Source: Variovorax dokdonensis
Lineage (GTDB): Bacteria; Pseudomonadota; Gammaproteobacteria; Burkholderiales; Burkholderiaceae_C
Reading direction: 5' to 3'
NCBI RefSeq assembly: GCF_030316895.1
Contig: NZ_JASZYV010000002.1
Location: 62,001 to 126,000 of the forward strand
Length of the DNA stretch: 64,000 nt
Made by a program: the position numbers and the translations under genes
Notes under the pieces: model-generated
What the model saw: the letters and a program-made list of their open reading frames with translations, nothing else
The model's database searches: none
What the model was told of the DNA's origin: nothing
Shown: piece after piece, positions 52,660 to 62,346 of the stretch
Position numbering within the stretch: the stretch's first letter is position 1
How the letters are laid out: each line of letters begins with the position of its first letter

Positions 52660-53154
52660 TTAGTCCGCAACAAAACTGCCCGATTTGCCACCATGTTTTT
52701 CAAGCAGGCGCACGCCCGTGATGGTCATCCCGCGGTCGACCGCCTTGCACATGTCGTACACGGTGAGCAGGGCCACTTGCACGGCGCACAGGGCCTCCAT
52801 CTCCACGCCTGTCGGCCCCACCGTTTCCACCGTGGCGATGCAAAGCACCTGCGAGGGCTGGTCGGCATCGGGGTCGGCTGGCTGGGTGGCGAACTCCACG
52901 GCCACGCGGGTCAGGGCTAGCGGGTGGCACAGGGGCACCAGATCGCTGGTGCGCTTAGCGGCCTGGATGCCGGCGATGCGTGCGATGCCCAGCACATCGC
53001 CCTTCTTGGAGCTTCCGGAATCGATCAGTTCAAGGGTGGCGTCTTGCATCTCGATGCGGCCGGTGGCAATGGCAACGCGATGCGTGGAGGGCTTGTCGGC
53101 CACGTCGACCATGTGGGCCTGGCCGCGCGAATCAAAGTGGGTAAGGGAACTCAT
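52660..53154 (-). CDS. moaC: Cyclic pyranopterin monophosphate synthase MoaC
   Basis: Protein of 164 residues acting in molybdenum cofactor synthesis: with MoaA it converts GTP via 3',8-cyclo-GTP to cyclic pyranopterin monophosphate. The family blocks are [62 protein letters not shown] and the C-terminal [10 protein letters not shown]. It starts at MSSLTHFD (53154), divergent from the M48 protease gene. Other mo-cofactor genes are not in the window. Confidence 0.96.
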   Translation of the reverse strand: MSSLTHFDSRGQAHMVDVADKPSTHRVAIATGRIEMQDATLELIDSGSSKKGDVLGIARIAGIQAAKRTSDLVPLCHPLALTRVAVEFATQPADPDADQPSQVLCIATVETVGPTGVEMEALCAVQVALLTVYDMCKAVDRGMTITGVRLLEKHGGKSGSFVAD

Positions 53155-53228
53155 GGGTAAGCTTGGACACGAAAGTCCATCATACGGGCGGCGTGTTTCC
53201 TTTTGCGCGCCCGGGCCATCCTCCCAAT

Positions 53229-54794
53229 ATGCCGCCGACATCGATTCGCCCCAGCACTTTGCCCATCCTGCGCCGCTGCCTCGTCGCCCTGCTGGTGCTG
53301 GCGCAGTTGCTGTTGCCGCCGTTGGCCAGCGCACAACTGCCCGGCATGAGCGGCGGCGACGAGATGACCGCCGCATCCGAACGTCAGTTGGGCGACAGCA
53401 TTGCGCGCGAGCTCTATCGCGACAACTCCTACATCGACGACCCGGTGCTGATGGAGTACGTGGACGACATCTGGCAGAAGCTGCTGGCGGCCGCCAGGAC
53501 GCGCGGCGAGCTCACCCCTGAACTGGACGAGCGCTTTGCCTGGCAGATCGCCTTGATGCGCGATCGCGAGATCAACGCCTTTGCCTTGCCCGGCGGCTAC
53601 ATGGGCATCAACCTGGGGCTGATCGCGGTGGTGGGCAGCCGCGACGAGCTGGCCACGGTCATGGGGCACGAGTTGTCGCACATCACGCAGCGTCACATCT
53701 CGCGCATGCTGGCGCGGCAATCGCGGCAGGCGCCGCTGATGCTGGCGGCGATGATCCTCGGCGCCATCGCCGCCGCGAAGAGCAAGAGCGGCGATGCAGG
53801 GCAGGCGTTGATCGTCGGCACGCAGGCCTATGCGATGAACTCGCAGCTGAGCTTCTCGAGGGACATGGAGCGCGAAGCCGATCGCGTGGGCTTTGGCGTC
53901 ATGACGCAGGCCGGCTACGCACCGCAAGGCGCGGCCACGATGTTCGAGAAGCTGCAATACGCATCGCGCCTGACGGACAACGGCTCCTACCCCTACCTTC
54001 GCAGCCACCCATTGACCTCGGAGCGCATCGCGGACATGCAGTCGCGCTTCCAGCTCTCGCATGGGCAGGCCGAGGTTCTGCCGCTGAAGATGGACCACGC
54101 CATGATCTCCGCCCGCGCGCGCGTGATGGCGCGTGCGGCGGTCGATCAGCTGCGCTCATGGACGGAGGCCGTCAACAGCAGCGAGTTCAACCAGGCCTCT
54201 CCGGCGGCACAGGCCGGAATGCTCTATGCCGCTGCCATGTCCAGGATGCAGTTGCGGGACGTCGCGCAGGCGCGCGCACTGGCGGCAAAGCTGCTGCAAC
54301 TTACCGCGTCCAACGAACCGGCGGCCAGGCTTGCCCGGTTGCTCTCGGCTCAGATCGAGTTGTCTGCGGGCGCCCCGATGCGCGCCGTGCCGTTCATCGA
54401 TGCATCGGCGAACAAGCGCCCAGAGCTTTTCCTGCGCGCGCAGGTGGCGGTCGCGATGCGCCAGGGCGCGAAGGGCTCGGCGCCGCTGGAGCAATCGCTG
54501 CGCGACTGGGTTGCCACGCACCCGCGCGACGCGGGCGCGTGGCGCATGCTTTCGCAGCTCTATGAATCTGGAAACGACACGCTGCGCGCCGTGCGCTCGG
54601 ATGCGGAGGCCAACGCCGCGCATTTCGACTATGCAGCCGCTCGCGACCGCTTCAAGGCGGCGCAGGACCTGGTTCGCAACCTCAAGCCTGGAGACGTCGA
54701 CTATTACGAAGCGTCCATCGTCGATACCCGCGCCCGCGAGATCGACGCGCTGTGGCGCCAGCAGGTGCGCGAGGAGCGCGATCAGCCGCGCTGA
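53229..54794 (+). CDS. bepA: M48-family periplasmic metalloprotease with TPR region (BepA/YfgC type)
   Basis: Protein of 521 residues. The signal peptide ends near residue 37 (LASAQ). The M48 domain carries the zinc motif H147-E148-x-x-H151 in [12 protein letters not shown] and the third-ligand Glu region [13 protein letters not shown]. The C-terminal half is helical and TPR-like. BepA proteases and chaperones check outer-membrane assembly of LptD and BAM substrates in the periplasm. The start is ATG 53229; in-frame residues before it would precede the signal peptide. It is convergent with the next gene, 4 bases apart. Confidence 0.9.
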   Translation: MPPTSIRPSTLPILRRCLVALLVLAQLLLPPLASAQLPGMSGGDEMTAASERQLGDSIARELYRDNSYIDDPVLMEYVDDIWQKLLAAARTRGELTPELDERFAWQIALMRDREINAFALPGGYMGINLGLIAVVGSRDELATVMGHELSHITQRHISRMLARQSRQAPLMLAAMILGAIAAAKSKSGDAGQALIVGTQAYAMNSQLSFSRDMEREADRVGFGVMTQAGYAPQGAATMFEKLQYASRLTDNGSYPYLRSHPLTSERIADMQSRFQLSHGQAEVLPLKMDHAMISARARVMARAAVDQLRSWTEAVNSSEFNQASPAAQAGMLYAAAMSRMQLRDVAQARALAAKLLQLTASNEPAARLARLLSAQIELSAGAPMRAVPFIDASANKRPELFLRAQVAVAMRQGAKGSAPLEQSLRDWVATHPRDAGAWRMLSQLYESGNDTLRAVRSDAEANAAHFDYAAARDRFKAAQDLVRNLKPGDVDYYEASIVDTRAREIDALWRQQVREERDQPR

Positions 54795-54798
54795 AGAA

Positions 54799-55149
54799 TC
54801 AAGACGCCACGCGTGGCGCGAGAGCGGCGTCGATCAACAGGCCCAAGGCCGAATAAATGAGCGAGCCGAGCAAGGCGGCGCCGAATCCGTTGACGTGAAA
54901 GCCGCCCAGCAGGCCGGAGGCCGACCAGAACATGAGCGCGTTGATCACGAACAGGAACAGGCCCAGCGTGACGATGGTGACCGGAAGCGTCAGCACGATC
55001 AGGATGGGCCGCAGCACCGCGTTGAGCAGGCCAATGACGGCAGCGGCGATCAGGGCCGAGCCGAAGCCCACCACCTGAACGCCGCTGTAGATGTAGGCGA
55101 CCAACAGCAGCGCAACCGCGCTGAGCAGCCACTTGATGACGAGTCTCAT
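54799..55149 (-). CDS. Small membrane protein of the phage-holin-4 superfamily (YvlD-like)
   Basis: Protein of 116 residues with four predicted transmembrane helices and the family pattern GLLNAVLRPILIVLTLPVTIVTLGLFLFVINALMF (read across residues 40-75). Despite the superfamily name, these are common chromosomal inner-membrane proteins of unknown role, and no phage genes are nearby. It follows the gene at 55180 on the same strand by 30 bases. Confidence 0.88.
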   Translation of the reverse strand: MRLVIKWLLSAVALLLVAYIYSGVQVVGFGSALIAAAVIGLLNAVLRPILIVLTLPVTIVTLGLFLFVINALMFWSASGLLGGFHVNGFGAALLGSLIYSALGLLIDAALAPRVAS

Positions 55150-55179
55150 GGGCTCAGGATAGCACCCGAGCGCGCCAAT

Positions 55180-55641
55180 CTATTCGCCCAGGCTGGAGGC
55201 CAGCACGAACAACGCACCGAGGCTCGCAGCGCCCGGCGCCAGCCAACCTTGCCGAGGGCCCTTGGGTTGCTCGGGTGCCACGGGTTCGAGCGCAACGCCG
55301 GCCTTGGGGCGTCGGGCATCGACCACCTGCGCGGCCGCGCCATGCAGCAAGCGAAGTTGCTGCGTCGTTTCGAGCAGGGGCCGCACGGCCAATTGGGCGG
55401 TGACCTCGTTCCCGCCTTCGACCAGCGCGGGGTGAAGCTGGTCCATCGTCTTGGCGAACCACTTGGCGCGCCAGTTCTCGCGCGCACTGTGGCTGACCCA
55501 CTTGCTGATGCGGTGCGTCATGCGCGGCGCGCAGGCCACCACGATCCAGTGCACTGGAGCGGATGAGCCGCTTGTAGCGCGTTGAGCGAGCAACTGACAC
55601 GCATAGGCTGCGTCGTCGACGTAAAGAATGGTCTTTTCCAT
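55180..55641 (-). CDS. Conserved hypothetical protein with C-terminal membrane anchor
   Basis: Protein of 153 residues. It starts MEKTILYVDDAAYACQLLAQ, with a central basic, Trp-rich part (ISKWVSHSARENWRAKWF) and a hydrophobic C-terminal helix (about 132-150: PGAASLGALFVLASSLG), so it may be tail-anchored. I do not recognise a domain; the opening strand-helix pattern superficially resembles universal-stress or receiver folds. It sits between a TerC gene and a small membrane-protein gene on the same strand. Confidence 0.7.
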   Translation of the reverse strand: MEKTILYVDDAAYACQLLAQRATSGSSAPVHWIVVACAPRMTHRISKWVSHSARENWRAKWFAKTMDQLHPALVEGGNEVTAQLAVRPLLETTQQLRLLHGAAAQVVDARRPKAGVALEPVAPEQPKGPRQGWLAPGAASLGALFVLASSLGE

Positions 55642-55690
55642 GGCGCAGTCCTTGTTGAGGCGAATTTGAACGAAATGCCAAGCGCCGCCA

Positions 55691-56404
55691 TCAAGCTGGC
55701 GAGGCGTCCTTTTCGGCGGCCTTGCGCGCCTTGCTGCGCGTGGCCAGCCAAGCCAGGCCCAGCACCAGCACGATACACACGGCTTCGACCATGTAGCGCA
55801 GCAAATGGACAGGGTTTTCCTTGGTGCCGAAGATGTTCGCCAGGAAGGGCTCGCTCACGATCATCTTGGCGGCCGTGTAGGCAAGCACCGCGGCACCGAT
55901 GTACATGATGGCCGGGAAGCGATCCACCAACTTGAGCACCAGGCGGCTGCCGAACACCACGATCGGCACGCTGATCAGCAGGCCGATGACGACCAGGTCG
56001 AAGGAGCCGTGTGCAGCTCCGGCCACGCCCAGCACGTTATCGATGCCCATCAGCGCATCGGCCACGATGATGGTCTTCATCGCGCCCCAGAAGGTGCTGA
56101 CCGCGACGCCGTGTTCTTCGTGCGAGTCCTGGTTGGCCACCAGCTTGTAGGCAATCCACAGCAGACCCAGGCCGCCCACGAGCAGCAGGCCCGGTACCTT
56201 GAGCAGCCAGACCACGCCGATGGTCATGACCGAACGCACCACGATCGCGCCGACCGTGCCCCACACGATGGCTTTCTTCTGGAGGTGCTTGGGAAGGCTG
56301 CGCGCAGCCAGGGCGATCACGATGGCGTTGTCGCCAGCGAGAACCAGGTCGATCAGGATGATGGCAAGCAGCGCGGAAAACCACGCGGTACTGAACAGTT
56401 CCAT
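55691..56404 (-). CDS. TerC-family membrane protein (copy 2), under a Mn2+ riboswitch
   Basis: Protein of 237 residues with about seven hydrophobic helices and the paired acidic motifs LVLAGDNAIVIALAARSLP and ALMGIDNVLGVAGAA. It is likely a manganese or related metal exporter, because its mRNA leader carries a yybP-ykoY element that senses Mn2+ (see 56541-56663). It is similar in layout to copy 1 at 15155. A CGGAG ribosome site lies about 8 bases before ATG 56404. Confidence 0.92.
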   Translation of the reverse strand: MELFSTAWFSALLAIILIDLVLAGDNAIVIALAARSLPKHLQKKAIVWGTVGAIVVRSVMTIGVVWLLKVPGLLLVGGLGLLWIAYKLVANQDSHEEHGVAVSTFWGAMKTIIVADALMGIDNVLGVAGAAHGSFDLVVIGLLISVPIVVFGSRLVLKLVDRFPAIMYIGAAVLAYTAAKMIVSEPFLANIFGTKENPVHLLRYMVEAVCIVLVLGLAWLATRSKARKAAEKDASPA

Positions 56405-56540
56405 TGCAGGACGCTCCGTTTGTTATGTCAGGATTTTCGACTCATCCTGCAGTTGGAGCGGTTTGGGTGTGCTGCTTGCCGGCCCGGTCAAGCGGGCTGA
56501 ACAAGAAGAGGACACTTCGACCGAACCTTCGGCAGGCTTC

Positions 56541-56663
56541 AGATCGAAGGTCTTGCTCGGCAGTGTTTGAATACGTGCCAGTCGGGCCGGAGGCAAAAAC
56601 CCCGTATTGACGACCCAGACAACATCCGGCGCATGCGCACCGAACAGGAGCTACTCCCCTTCT
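56541..56663 (-). ncRNA. yybP-ykoY (Mn2+) riboswitch in the TerC leader
   Basis: On the minus strand the leader contains AAGGGGAGUAG (from 56661), the invariant loop of this class. Then come CGUCAAUACGG and the second conserved loop GAGCAAGACCUU (ending near 56547), with AAGG/CCUU closing stem P1. The order and spacing match the alx/mntP leaders of E. coli. The ACCUUCG at the end of P1 (56551-56545) is also perfectly complementary to CGAAGGU at 56531-56525, which suggests a switch hairpin. No U-tract follows, so control may act on translation or Rho. Confidence 0.85.
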
Positions 56664-56883
56664 GCGAGCGATTACACCATTGCCGGAACCATGCGGCAAG
56701 CACGGAGTTTGACAGCATTTGAAGCAGAATGCTGCTGCAGGCCTTGCTGGCAAACGATTCGATGCTATCGAAATCGGAGCAACAAGACCCGCGGCAGACG
56801 CAGGTCTTTGGGCCGACTATCATTCGCGCCCACCTTCGCATCTCGCGACTCGCGACCGATGCGGCTCACTCATTGCGACTCAA
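56664..56883. other. Promoter-side gap between riboswitch and the DUF3717 gene; nothing else recognised
   Basis: 220 bases that should hold the TerC promoter on the minus strand and the start region of the plus-strand gene. An open frame runs in from 56719 on the plus strand, but its residues do not match the domain that follows. No RNA gene or repeat is visible. Confidence 0.5.
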
Positions 56884-57330
56884 TTGGCCGCCATACACAT
56901 CACCGACATCGAGGCCGCCATCAACTACTGGCGCGAGCGCAGCCCCTCGCCAGACGGCGTGACGCTGGCTCCGCAGACCCGCGCGCTGGCCGAGGTCTAT
57001 GCGCTCATGGTCTTTCACCGGGAAGACGAGGTCGACGAGTTCGGCTTTCCGCCCAAAGCCTGGGAGGCCTGGGAAGCCTGGTACCAGACGACGCCGGACA
57101 CGCCGTGCATCGCCATCTGCTCGACCAGCCAGGGCGATGACATCTGCAAGGGTTGCGGACGGCGCTTTCAGGAGGTGCAGGACTGGCCGGCAATGTCGCC
57201 CGCAGAAAAGCGTGTGACCTGGCGACGCATCACGATGGAAGATACGGCCTGGCGCTTCAATCGCTATGCAGAACGCGCCCGCGAATCCGATCAGGTCGCG
57301 CGCGGCGGCGACGCGATCGCGCTGGACTAG
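56884..57330 (+). CDS. DUF3717-DUF1289 protein
   Basis: Protein of 148 residues if it starts at TTG 56884 (AAIHITDIEAAINYWRER), which is where the DUF3717 block begins; an upstream ATG at 56719 adds 55 non-conserved residues. The first half is DUF3717 (AINYWRERSPSPDGVTLAP). The second half is DUF1289, with the cysteine pattern PCIAICSTSQGDDICKGCGR and FQEVQDWPAMSPAEKR, a small possible metal-binding or Fe-S site. Function is unknown. It is followed by a DUF2007 zinc-ribbon gene 16 bases later, so the two probably form an operon. Confidence 0.8.
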   Translation: MAAIHITDIEAAINYWRERSPSPDGVTLAPQTRALAEVYALMVFHREDEVDEFGFPPKAWEAWEAWYQTTPDTPCIAICSTSQGDDICKGCGRRFQEVQDWPAMSPAEKRVTWRRITMEDTAWRFNRYAERARESDQVARGGDAIALD

Positions 57331-57346
57331 GCAAGGCAGGCTGACG

Positions 57347-57652
57347 GTGCGCCGCCTCGCCCAAGCGCCGAATCTCGCCATCGCCACACTTTGGGCGAAT
57401 GTGCTGCGTCACGAGGGCATCGAAGCGACGGTCCAGCGCGAGTTCCTGGCTGCCGCGGCGGGCGAACTGCCACCCGACCAATGCCTGCCCGAGATCTGGC
57501 TCATCGACGACGCGCAGTTCGACCGCGCAGACCGCCTGCTGAGCGAGCTGCGCAATCGTCCGCGGCGTCGCTGGCATTGCCAGGCGTGCGGAGAGCTGGT
57601 CGAAGGCGGCTTCGAAGAGTGCTGGCGCTGCGGCGCCATGATGCCTGCGTAG
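57347..57652 (+). CDS. DUF2007-type protein with C-terminal zinc ribbon
   Basis: Protein of 101 residues from GTG 57347, preceded by GGCAGG. The N-terminal part (NLAIATLWANVLRHEGIEATVQREFL) matches the putative signal-transducing DUF2007 fold, with PEIWLIDDAQFDRADRLLSEL after it. The C-terminal zinc ribbon is WHCQACGELVEGGFEECWRC, with the four ligands C-x2-C and C-x2-C. Function unknown. Confidence 0.8.
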   Translation: MRRLAQAPNLAIATLWANVLRHEGIEATVQREFLAAAAGELPPDQCLPEIWLIDDAQFDRADRLLSELRNRPRRRWHCQACGELVEGGFEECWRCGAMMPA

Positions 57653-57688
57653 CGCCTGTATGCCTGCGCCATTCGGCGCGGCTTGGGC

Positions 57689-58249
57689 CTATTTCCAGCG
57701 CTGCGGCTCGAGGTCGACGGTGCCCGAGCCGTTGCTGAGCATCAACTGGCCTTCCTGGATGGTCGCCTGCAACTGCATGCTGCGTTCGGCCAAAGCACTG
57801 AGCGCTTGTGCCGAAGCGGTGGGCACGCGCAGCACCTGCAGGTTCGACAGTCGCGAGACCTTGCCCTCGATGCCGCGCCACCACACCTCGGCGGCGGGGC
57901 CATAGGGATAGATCAGCACCTCGTCGGCCTTGCCGCAGGCACGCGACAGCGCCTTGTCGTCGGCCTGCCCCACTTCGATCCACATGCGGATGCGACCGGT
58001 GAAGTCGCGCAGCACCACGTCCGGATCGTCCGGGGTGGAAAGGCCTGCGCCGAAGGCCAGCGTGCCGTCGCCGTCGCACAGCGATTGCAGCTTGTGGGCA
58101 TTGAGGGCCAGCGCAGCCAGGCGGATCATCATCCGCTCGTCGGTCTCGCTGGGGTGGCGGGCCAGCGTGAGCGCATGGTCCGCGTAGTAGCCGTTGTCGA
58201 TGTCGGCGACGGCCACGTTGGCCTTGAAGACGGTCGATTTCAGCGCCAC
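57689..58249 (-). CDS. yaeQ: YaeQ-family protein
   Basis: Protein of 186 residues starting at GTG 58249 (ALKSTVFKANVAVADIDNGY), the conserved YaeQ N-terminus. The hallmark ALTLARHPSETDERMMIRL, WIEVGQADDKALSRA and VLIYPYG blocks follow. The fold resembles PD-(D/E)XK nucleases, but YaeQ proteins have no settled biochemical role; E. coli YaeQ was linked to suppression of RfaH loss. It lies 40 bases downstream of purB on the same strand. Confidence 0.92.
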   Translation of the reverse strand: MALKSTVFKANVAVADIDNGYYADHALTLARHPSETDERMMIRLAALALNAHKLQSLCDGDGTLAFGAGLSTPDDPDVVLRDFTGRIRMWIEVGQADDKALSRACGKADEVLIYPYGPAAEVWWRGIEGKVSRLSNLQVLRVPTASAQALSALAERSMQLQATIQEGQLMLSNGSGTVDLEPQRWK

Positions 58250-58289
58250 GGTGCGGGCTCCACCGTGGTCGCCGTGTTGAGGGACCGCA

Positions 58290-59678
<1,389 letters not shown>

Positions 59679-59773
59679 TTAAGCGGCCAATGACACTAAG
59701 GCCTTCGCCCCTAGAATCCGCAGGCCTCCGACAGGGGGCGCCACGTCGATCTCAACGAGAACACTGCCTGCCC

Positions 59774-60388
59774 ATGAAGCTGATCGGATCCACTGCCAGT
59801 CCCTACGTCCGCAAGGTACGCGTCGTCATGGCAGAAAAGCGCCTGGATTACCAGTTCGTCCTGGAAGATGTCTGGTCGGACGAGACTCACATCGGCGAAT
59901 CCAACCCGCTGGGCAAGGTGCCCTGCCTGGTGATGGAGGGCGGCGAAGCCATGTTCGATTCGCGCGTGATCGTCGAGTACCTCGACACGCTCTCGCCGGT
60001 GGGCAAGCTCATCCCCTCGCAGGGCCGCGAACGCGCCGAGGTCAAGACCTGGGAAGCGCTGGCCGATGGCGTCATGGACGCCGGCCTGCTGTGGCGCATG
60101 GAAGCCATCTGGCCCAAGCGCACGGACGGCGAGCGCAGCCAGGCCTGGATGGACCGGCAGCGCGGCAAGGTCGAGGCTGGCATTGCCGCCATGGCCAAGG
60201 GATTGGGCGACAAGCCGTTTTGCAGTGGCATCCACCTGAGTTTGTCGGACATCGCCGTGGGGTGCGCCCTGGGCTGGGTCGGCTTCAGGTTCCCGCAGAT
60301 CGACTGGCAGGAAGAGCATCCCAACTTGGCGCGGCTTTATGACAAGCTCATGCAGCGCCCGAGCTTCGCCGACACTCAGCCTTCGTAA
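59774..60388 (+). CDS. Glutathione S-transferase family protein
   Basis: Protein of 204 residues. The N-terminal thioredoxin-fold domain (MKLIGSTASPYVRKVRVVMAEK; the STASPYVRK motif supplies the catalytic Ser) and the GSH-binding LGKVPCLV and DSRVIVEYLD are present. An all-helical C-terminal domain with LSLSDIAVGCALGW follows. It conjugates or reduces substrates with glutathione; substrate unknown. ATG 59774 begins exactly at the domain. A strong terminator lies 8 bases after the stop. Confidence 0.93.
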   Translation: MKLIGSTASPYVRKVRVVMAEKRLDYQFVLEDVWSDETHIGESNPLGKVPCLVMEGGEAMFDSRVIVEYLDTLSPVGKLIPSQGRERAEVKTWEALADGVMDAGLLWRMEAIWPKRTDGERSQAWMDRQRGKVEAGIAAMAKGLGDKPFCSGIHLSLSDIAVGCALGWVGFRFPQIDWQEEHPNLARLYDKLMQRPSFADTQPS

Positions 60389-60395
60389 GCTGTAA

Positions 60396-60426
60396 CAAAA
60401 AAGCGCCTCTCAGAGGCGCTTTTTTG
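60396..60426 (+). terminator. Intrinsic terminator after the GST gene
   Basis: GCGCCTC / GAGGCGC (7 bp, 3-base loop) is flanked by six As before and six Ts after, so it can work in both directions. It is the canonical form of a Rho-independent terminator. Confidence 0.95.
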
Positions 60427-60673
60427 TGCATCAAGGGCGGGGAAATAAAGAAACTGCAAAGCGCCCCTTGGCGAAGGAGGGAGGGAGGGAGGAGGAGAAG
60501 AACCACCTCGGGATTTCAGCCGGGCGAAACCCGGAAGGCTTTGCAGCGAGAAAACTGGGCGGATGCACTGTGACACCGCGCTCAACAAGTATGACGCGCG
60601 TGCCTTGAACGGGTTCCGGGCCGGGTGGTAAGGATTTGCTACCGTAGTGTCACCGCGCAGGTTGCCGGGCGGC
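60427..60673. other. Intergenic region between convergent genes with several paired segments; candidate structured RNA
   Basis: Within 247 bases there are a long-range 9-bp pair CTGCAAAGC (60454-60462) / GCTTTGCAG (60538-60546) enclosing a smaller hairpin CCGGG-N5-CCCGG (60520-60534). There is also GTGACAC (60570-60576) / GTGTCAC (60647-60653) enclosing GGTA-N9-TACC (60627-60643), and a GGA/GGGA-repeat tract (60476-60495). No open frame or known RNA family is recognised. It lies downstream of both flanking genes. Confidence 0.4.
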
Positions 60674-61309
60674 TCAACCTGGTGCGAGGGCCAGCTGCTT
60701 CTCGATCAGGGCAATGAACTCGCGGTCCTGCGGTTCGGTGCGACTGGGAAACGCAGCAATGATCTTGCCGTCGCGGCCGACCACGTATTTGTAGAAGTTC
60801 CAGCCAGGCGTGGTGCCCGTCTGCGCCGCCAGTTCCTTGAACAGCGCATTGGCCTGCGGCCCGCGCACTGACGACTTGACGAACATCGGGAACTTCACGC
60901 CGAAGGTGTTCTCGCAGAATTCGGCCACTTCCTTGTTGCTGCCGGTTTCCTGCGAGAAGTCGTTGGAGGGAAAGCCCAGTACGACCAGCCCCTTGTCCTT
61001 GTAGCGGGCATAGAGATCTTCCAAGCCCCGGTACTGGCGGGTAAAGCCGCAAAAGCTCGCGGTGTTGACCACCACCAGTACCTTGCCGGAATACTGGCAC
61101 AGGGCCTGGGGCTTCTCGTCCTGCAAGCGGTCGAAGCTTTTTTGCAGCAGGGGCGGGCAGGAATTGCTCGACGCCGCGTTCGTCGAGACCGAAGCGGTCG
61201 CGGCGGTCTGACTGGTCGCCACACCGGGCCACAGGCCGAGCGCAGCGGCAGCCGCCAAGGCGCAAAGCACTCCGGAGGCAGAAGAGGACAAGGAAGCACG
61301 CGCGTACAT
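60674..61309 (-). CDS. Exported glutathione peroxidase
   Basis: Protein of 211 residues with an N-terminal signal peptide (cleavage likely after GVATSQ, near residue 35), so it acts in the periplasm. The GPx motifs are NTASFCGFT with the peroxidatic Cys, LGFPSNDFSQETGS, WNFYKYVVGRDG and a Cys-containing EFCENTFGVKFP. It reduces peroxides, probably with thioredoxin-like partners rather than glutathione, as usual for the Cys form in bacteria. ATG 61309 is supported by GGAGAG upstream. Confidence 0.92.
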   Translation of the reverse strand: MYARASLSSSASGVLCALAAAAALGLWPGVATSQTAATASVSTNAASSNSCPPLLQKSFDRLQDEKPQALCQYSGKVLVVVNTASFCGFTRQYRGLEDLYARYKDKGLVVLGFPSNDFSQETGSNKEVAEFCENTFGVKFPMFVKSSVRGPQANALFKELAAQTGTTPGWNFYKYVVGRDGKIIAAFPSRTEPQDREFIALIEKQLALAPG

Positions 61310-61410
61310 TTTTTCTCTCCGCACTGAAAGCCAAAGACCCATCATCGCTCGTCGACCCTAGCCTGCAAAGGCCCGCCGAATACAATCCGGAAGGCCAACG
61401 AAAGATTGAC

Positions 61411-62268
61411 ATGCTGTACCCAGAACTCTTCAGACAACTCGAATCCGTCCGCTGGGACATGGATCGCGACATCCCGTGGCAGTCTTTCGATGCTTCCCGC
61501 CTGACGGAAGAACAGGCGCAGACGATCAAGATGAACGCGATCACCGAATGGGCGGCGCTGCCGGCCACCGAGATGTTCCTGCGTGACAACCGCCACGACA
61601 GCGACTTCTCCGCCTTCATGTCGATCTGGTTCTTCGAGGAGCAGAAGCACTCGCTGGTGCTGATGGAATACCTCAAGCGCTTCAGCCCGGAGCACGCGCC
61701 CACCGAGGCTGAACTTCACGAGGTGCGCTTCGATTTCGATCCCGCGCCGCCGCTCGAAACGCTCATGCTGCACTTCTGCGGCGAGATCCGTCTCAACCAT
61801 TGGTACCGCCGTGCGGCCGAGTGGCATACCGAGCCGGTGATCAAGCACATCTACACCACGCTGAGCCAGGATGAGGCGCGCCACGGCGGCGCCTATCTGC
61901 GCTACATGCGCCGTGCGCTCGAGAAGTTCGGCGACGAAGCGCGCGCCGCGTTCGCCAAGGTCGGTGTGCTCATGGCCAGCGCCCGCCGCACCGCGCAGGC
62001 GCTCCATCCGACCAACCTGCACGTCAACAAGGCGCTGTTTCCCAACGACACGGTGCAAAGCCGCATGCCCGATCCGGAATGGCTCGAGCACTGGCTGGAC
62101 AAGCAGATCAAGTTCGACGCGGCCTGGGAGACCAAGGTCGGCACGCGCATCCTGCACAACATGAGCCTGCTTCTGGACCGCAGCTTCAAGTCGGTGCAGG
62201 AACTCAATCGGTATCGCAAGGAGGTTCTCGCCTCACTTGGGCCGAACGCCGGCTACCAGGGCGCTTGA
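61411..62268 (+). CDS. Ferritin-like diiron protein (acyl-ACP-desaturase-like)
   Basis: Protein of 285 residues, predicted all-helical. It has two diiron half-sites: EWAALPATEMF with IWFFEEQKHSLVLMEY (E-E-x-x-H), and GEIRLNHWYRRAAEW with SQDEARHGGAYLRYM (D-E-x-R-H). The helix order fits the ferritin-like superfamily, near stearoyl-ACP desaturases and related oxygenases. Its substrate is unknown, and no partner reductase is next to it. It is divergent from the periplasmic glutathione peroxidase gene. Confidence 0.8.
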   Translation: MLYPELFRQLESVRWDMDRDIPWQSFDASRLTEEQAQTIKMNAITEWAALPATEMFLRDNRHDSDFSAFMSIWFFEEQKHSLVLMEYLKRFSPEHAPTEAELHEVRFDFDPAPPLETLMLHFCGEIRLNHWYRRAAEWHTEPVIKHIYTTLSQDEARHGGAYLRYMRRALEKFGDEARAAFAKVGVLMASARRTAQALHPTNLHVNKALFPNDTVQSRMPDPEWLEHWLDKQIKFDAAWETKVGTRILHNMSLLLDRSFKSVQELNRYRKEVLASLGPNAGYQGA

Positions 62269-62346
62269 TCGGCGCCTGACCGGCGCCCGACCGGCACTTG
62301 GTGATTTGCGCCGGCCGACGCCTTCTGCCAACTGTGCGCGCCCGAG

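Noticed and set aside
54799..55149. Prophage holin
   Set aside because: The superfamily name is misleading; there are no lysis, structural or integrase genes nearby, and the protein is a common chromosomal membrane protein.
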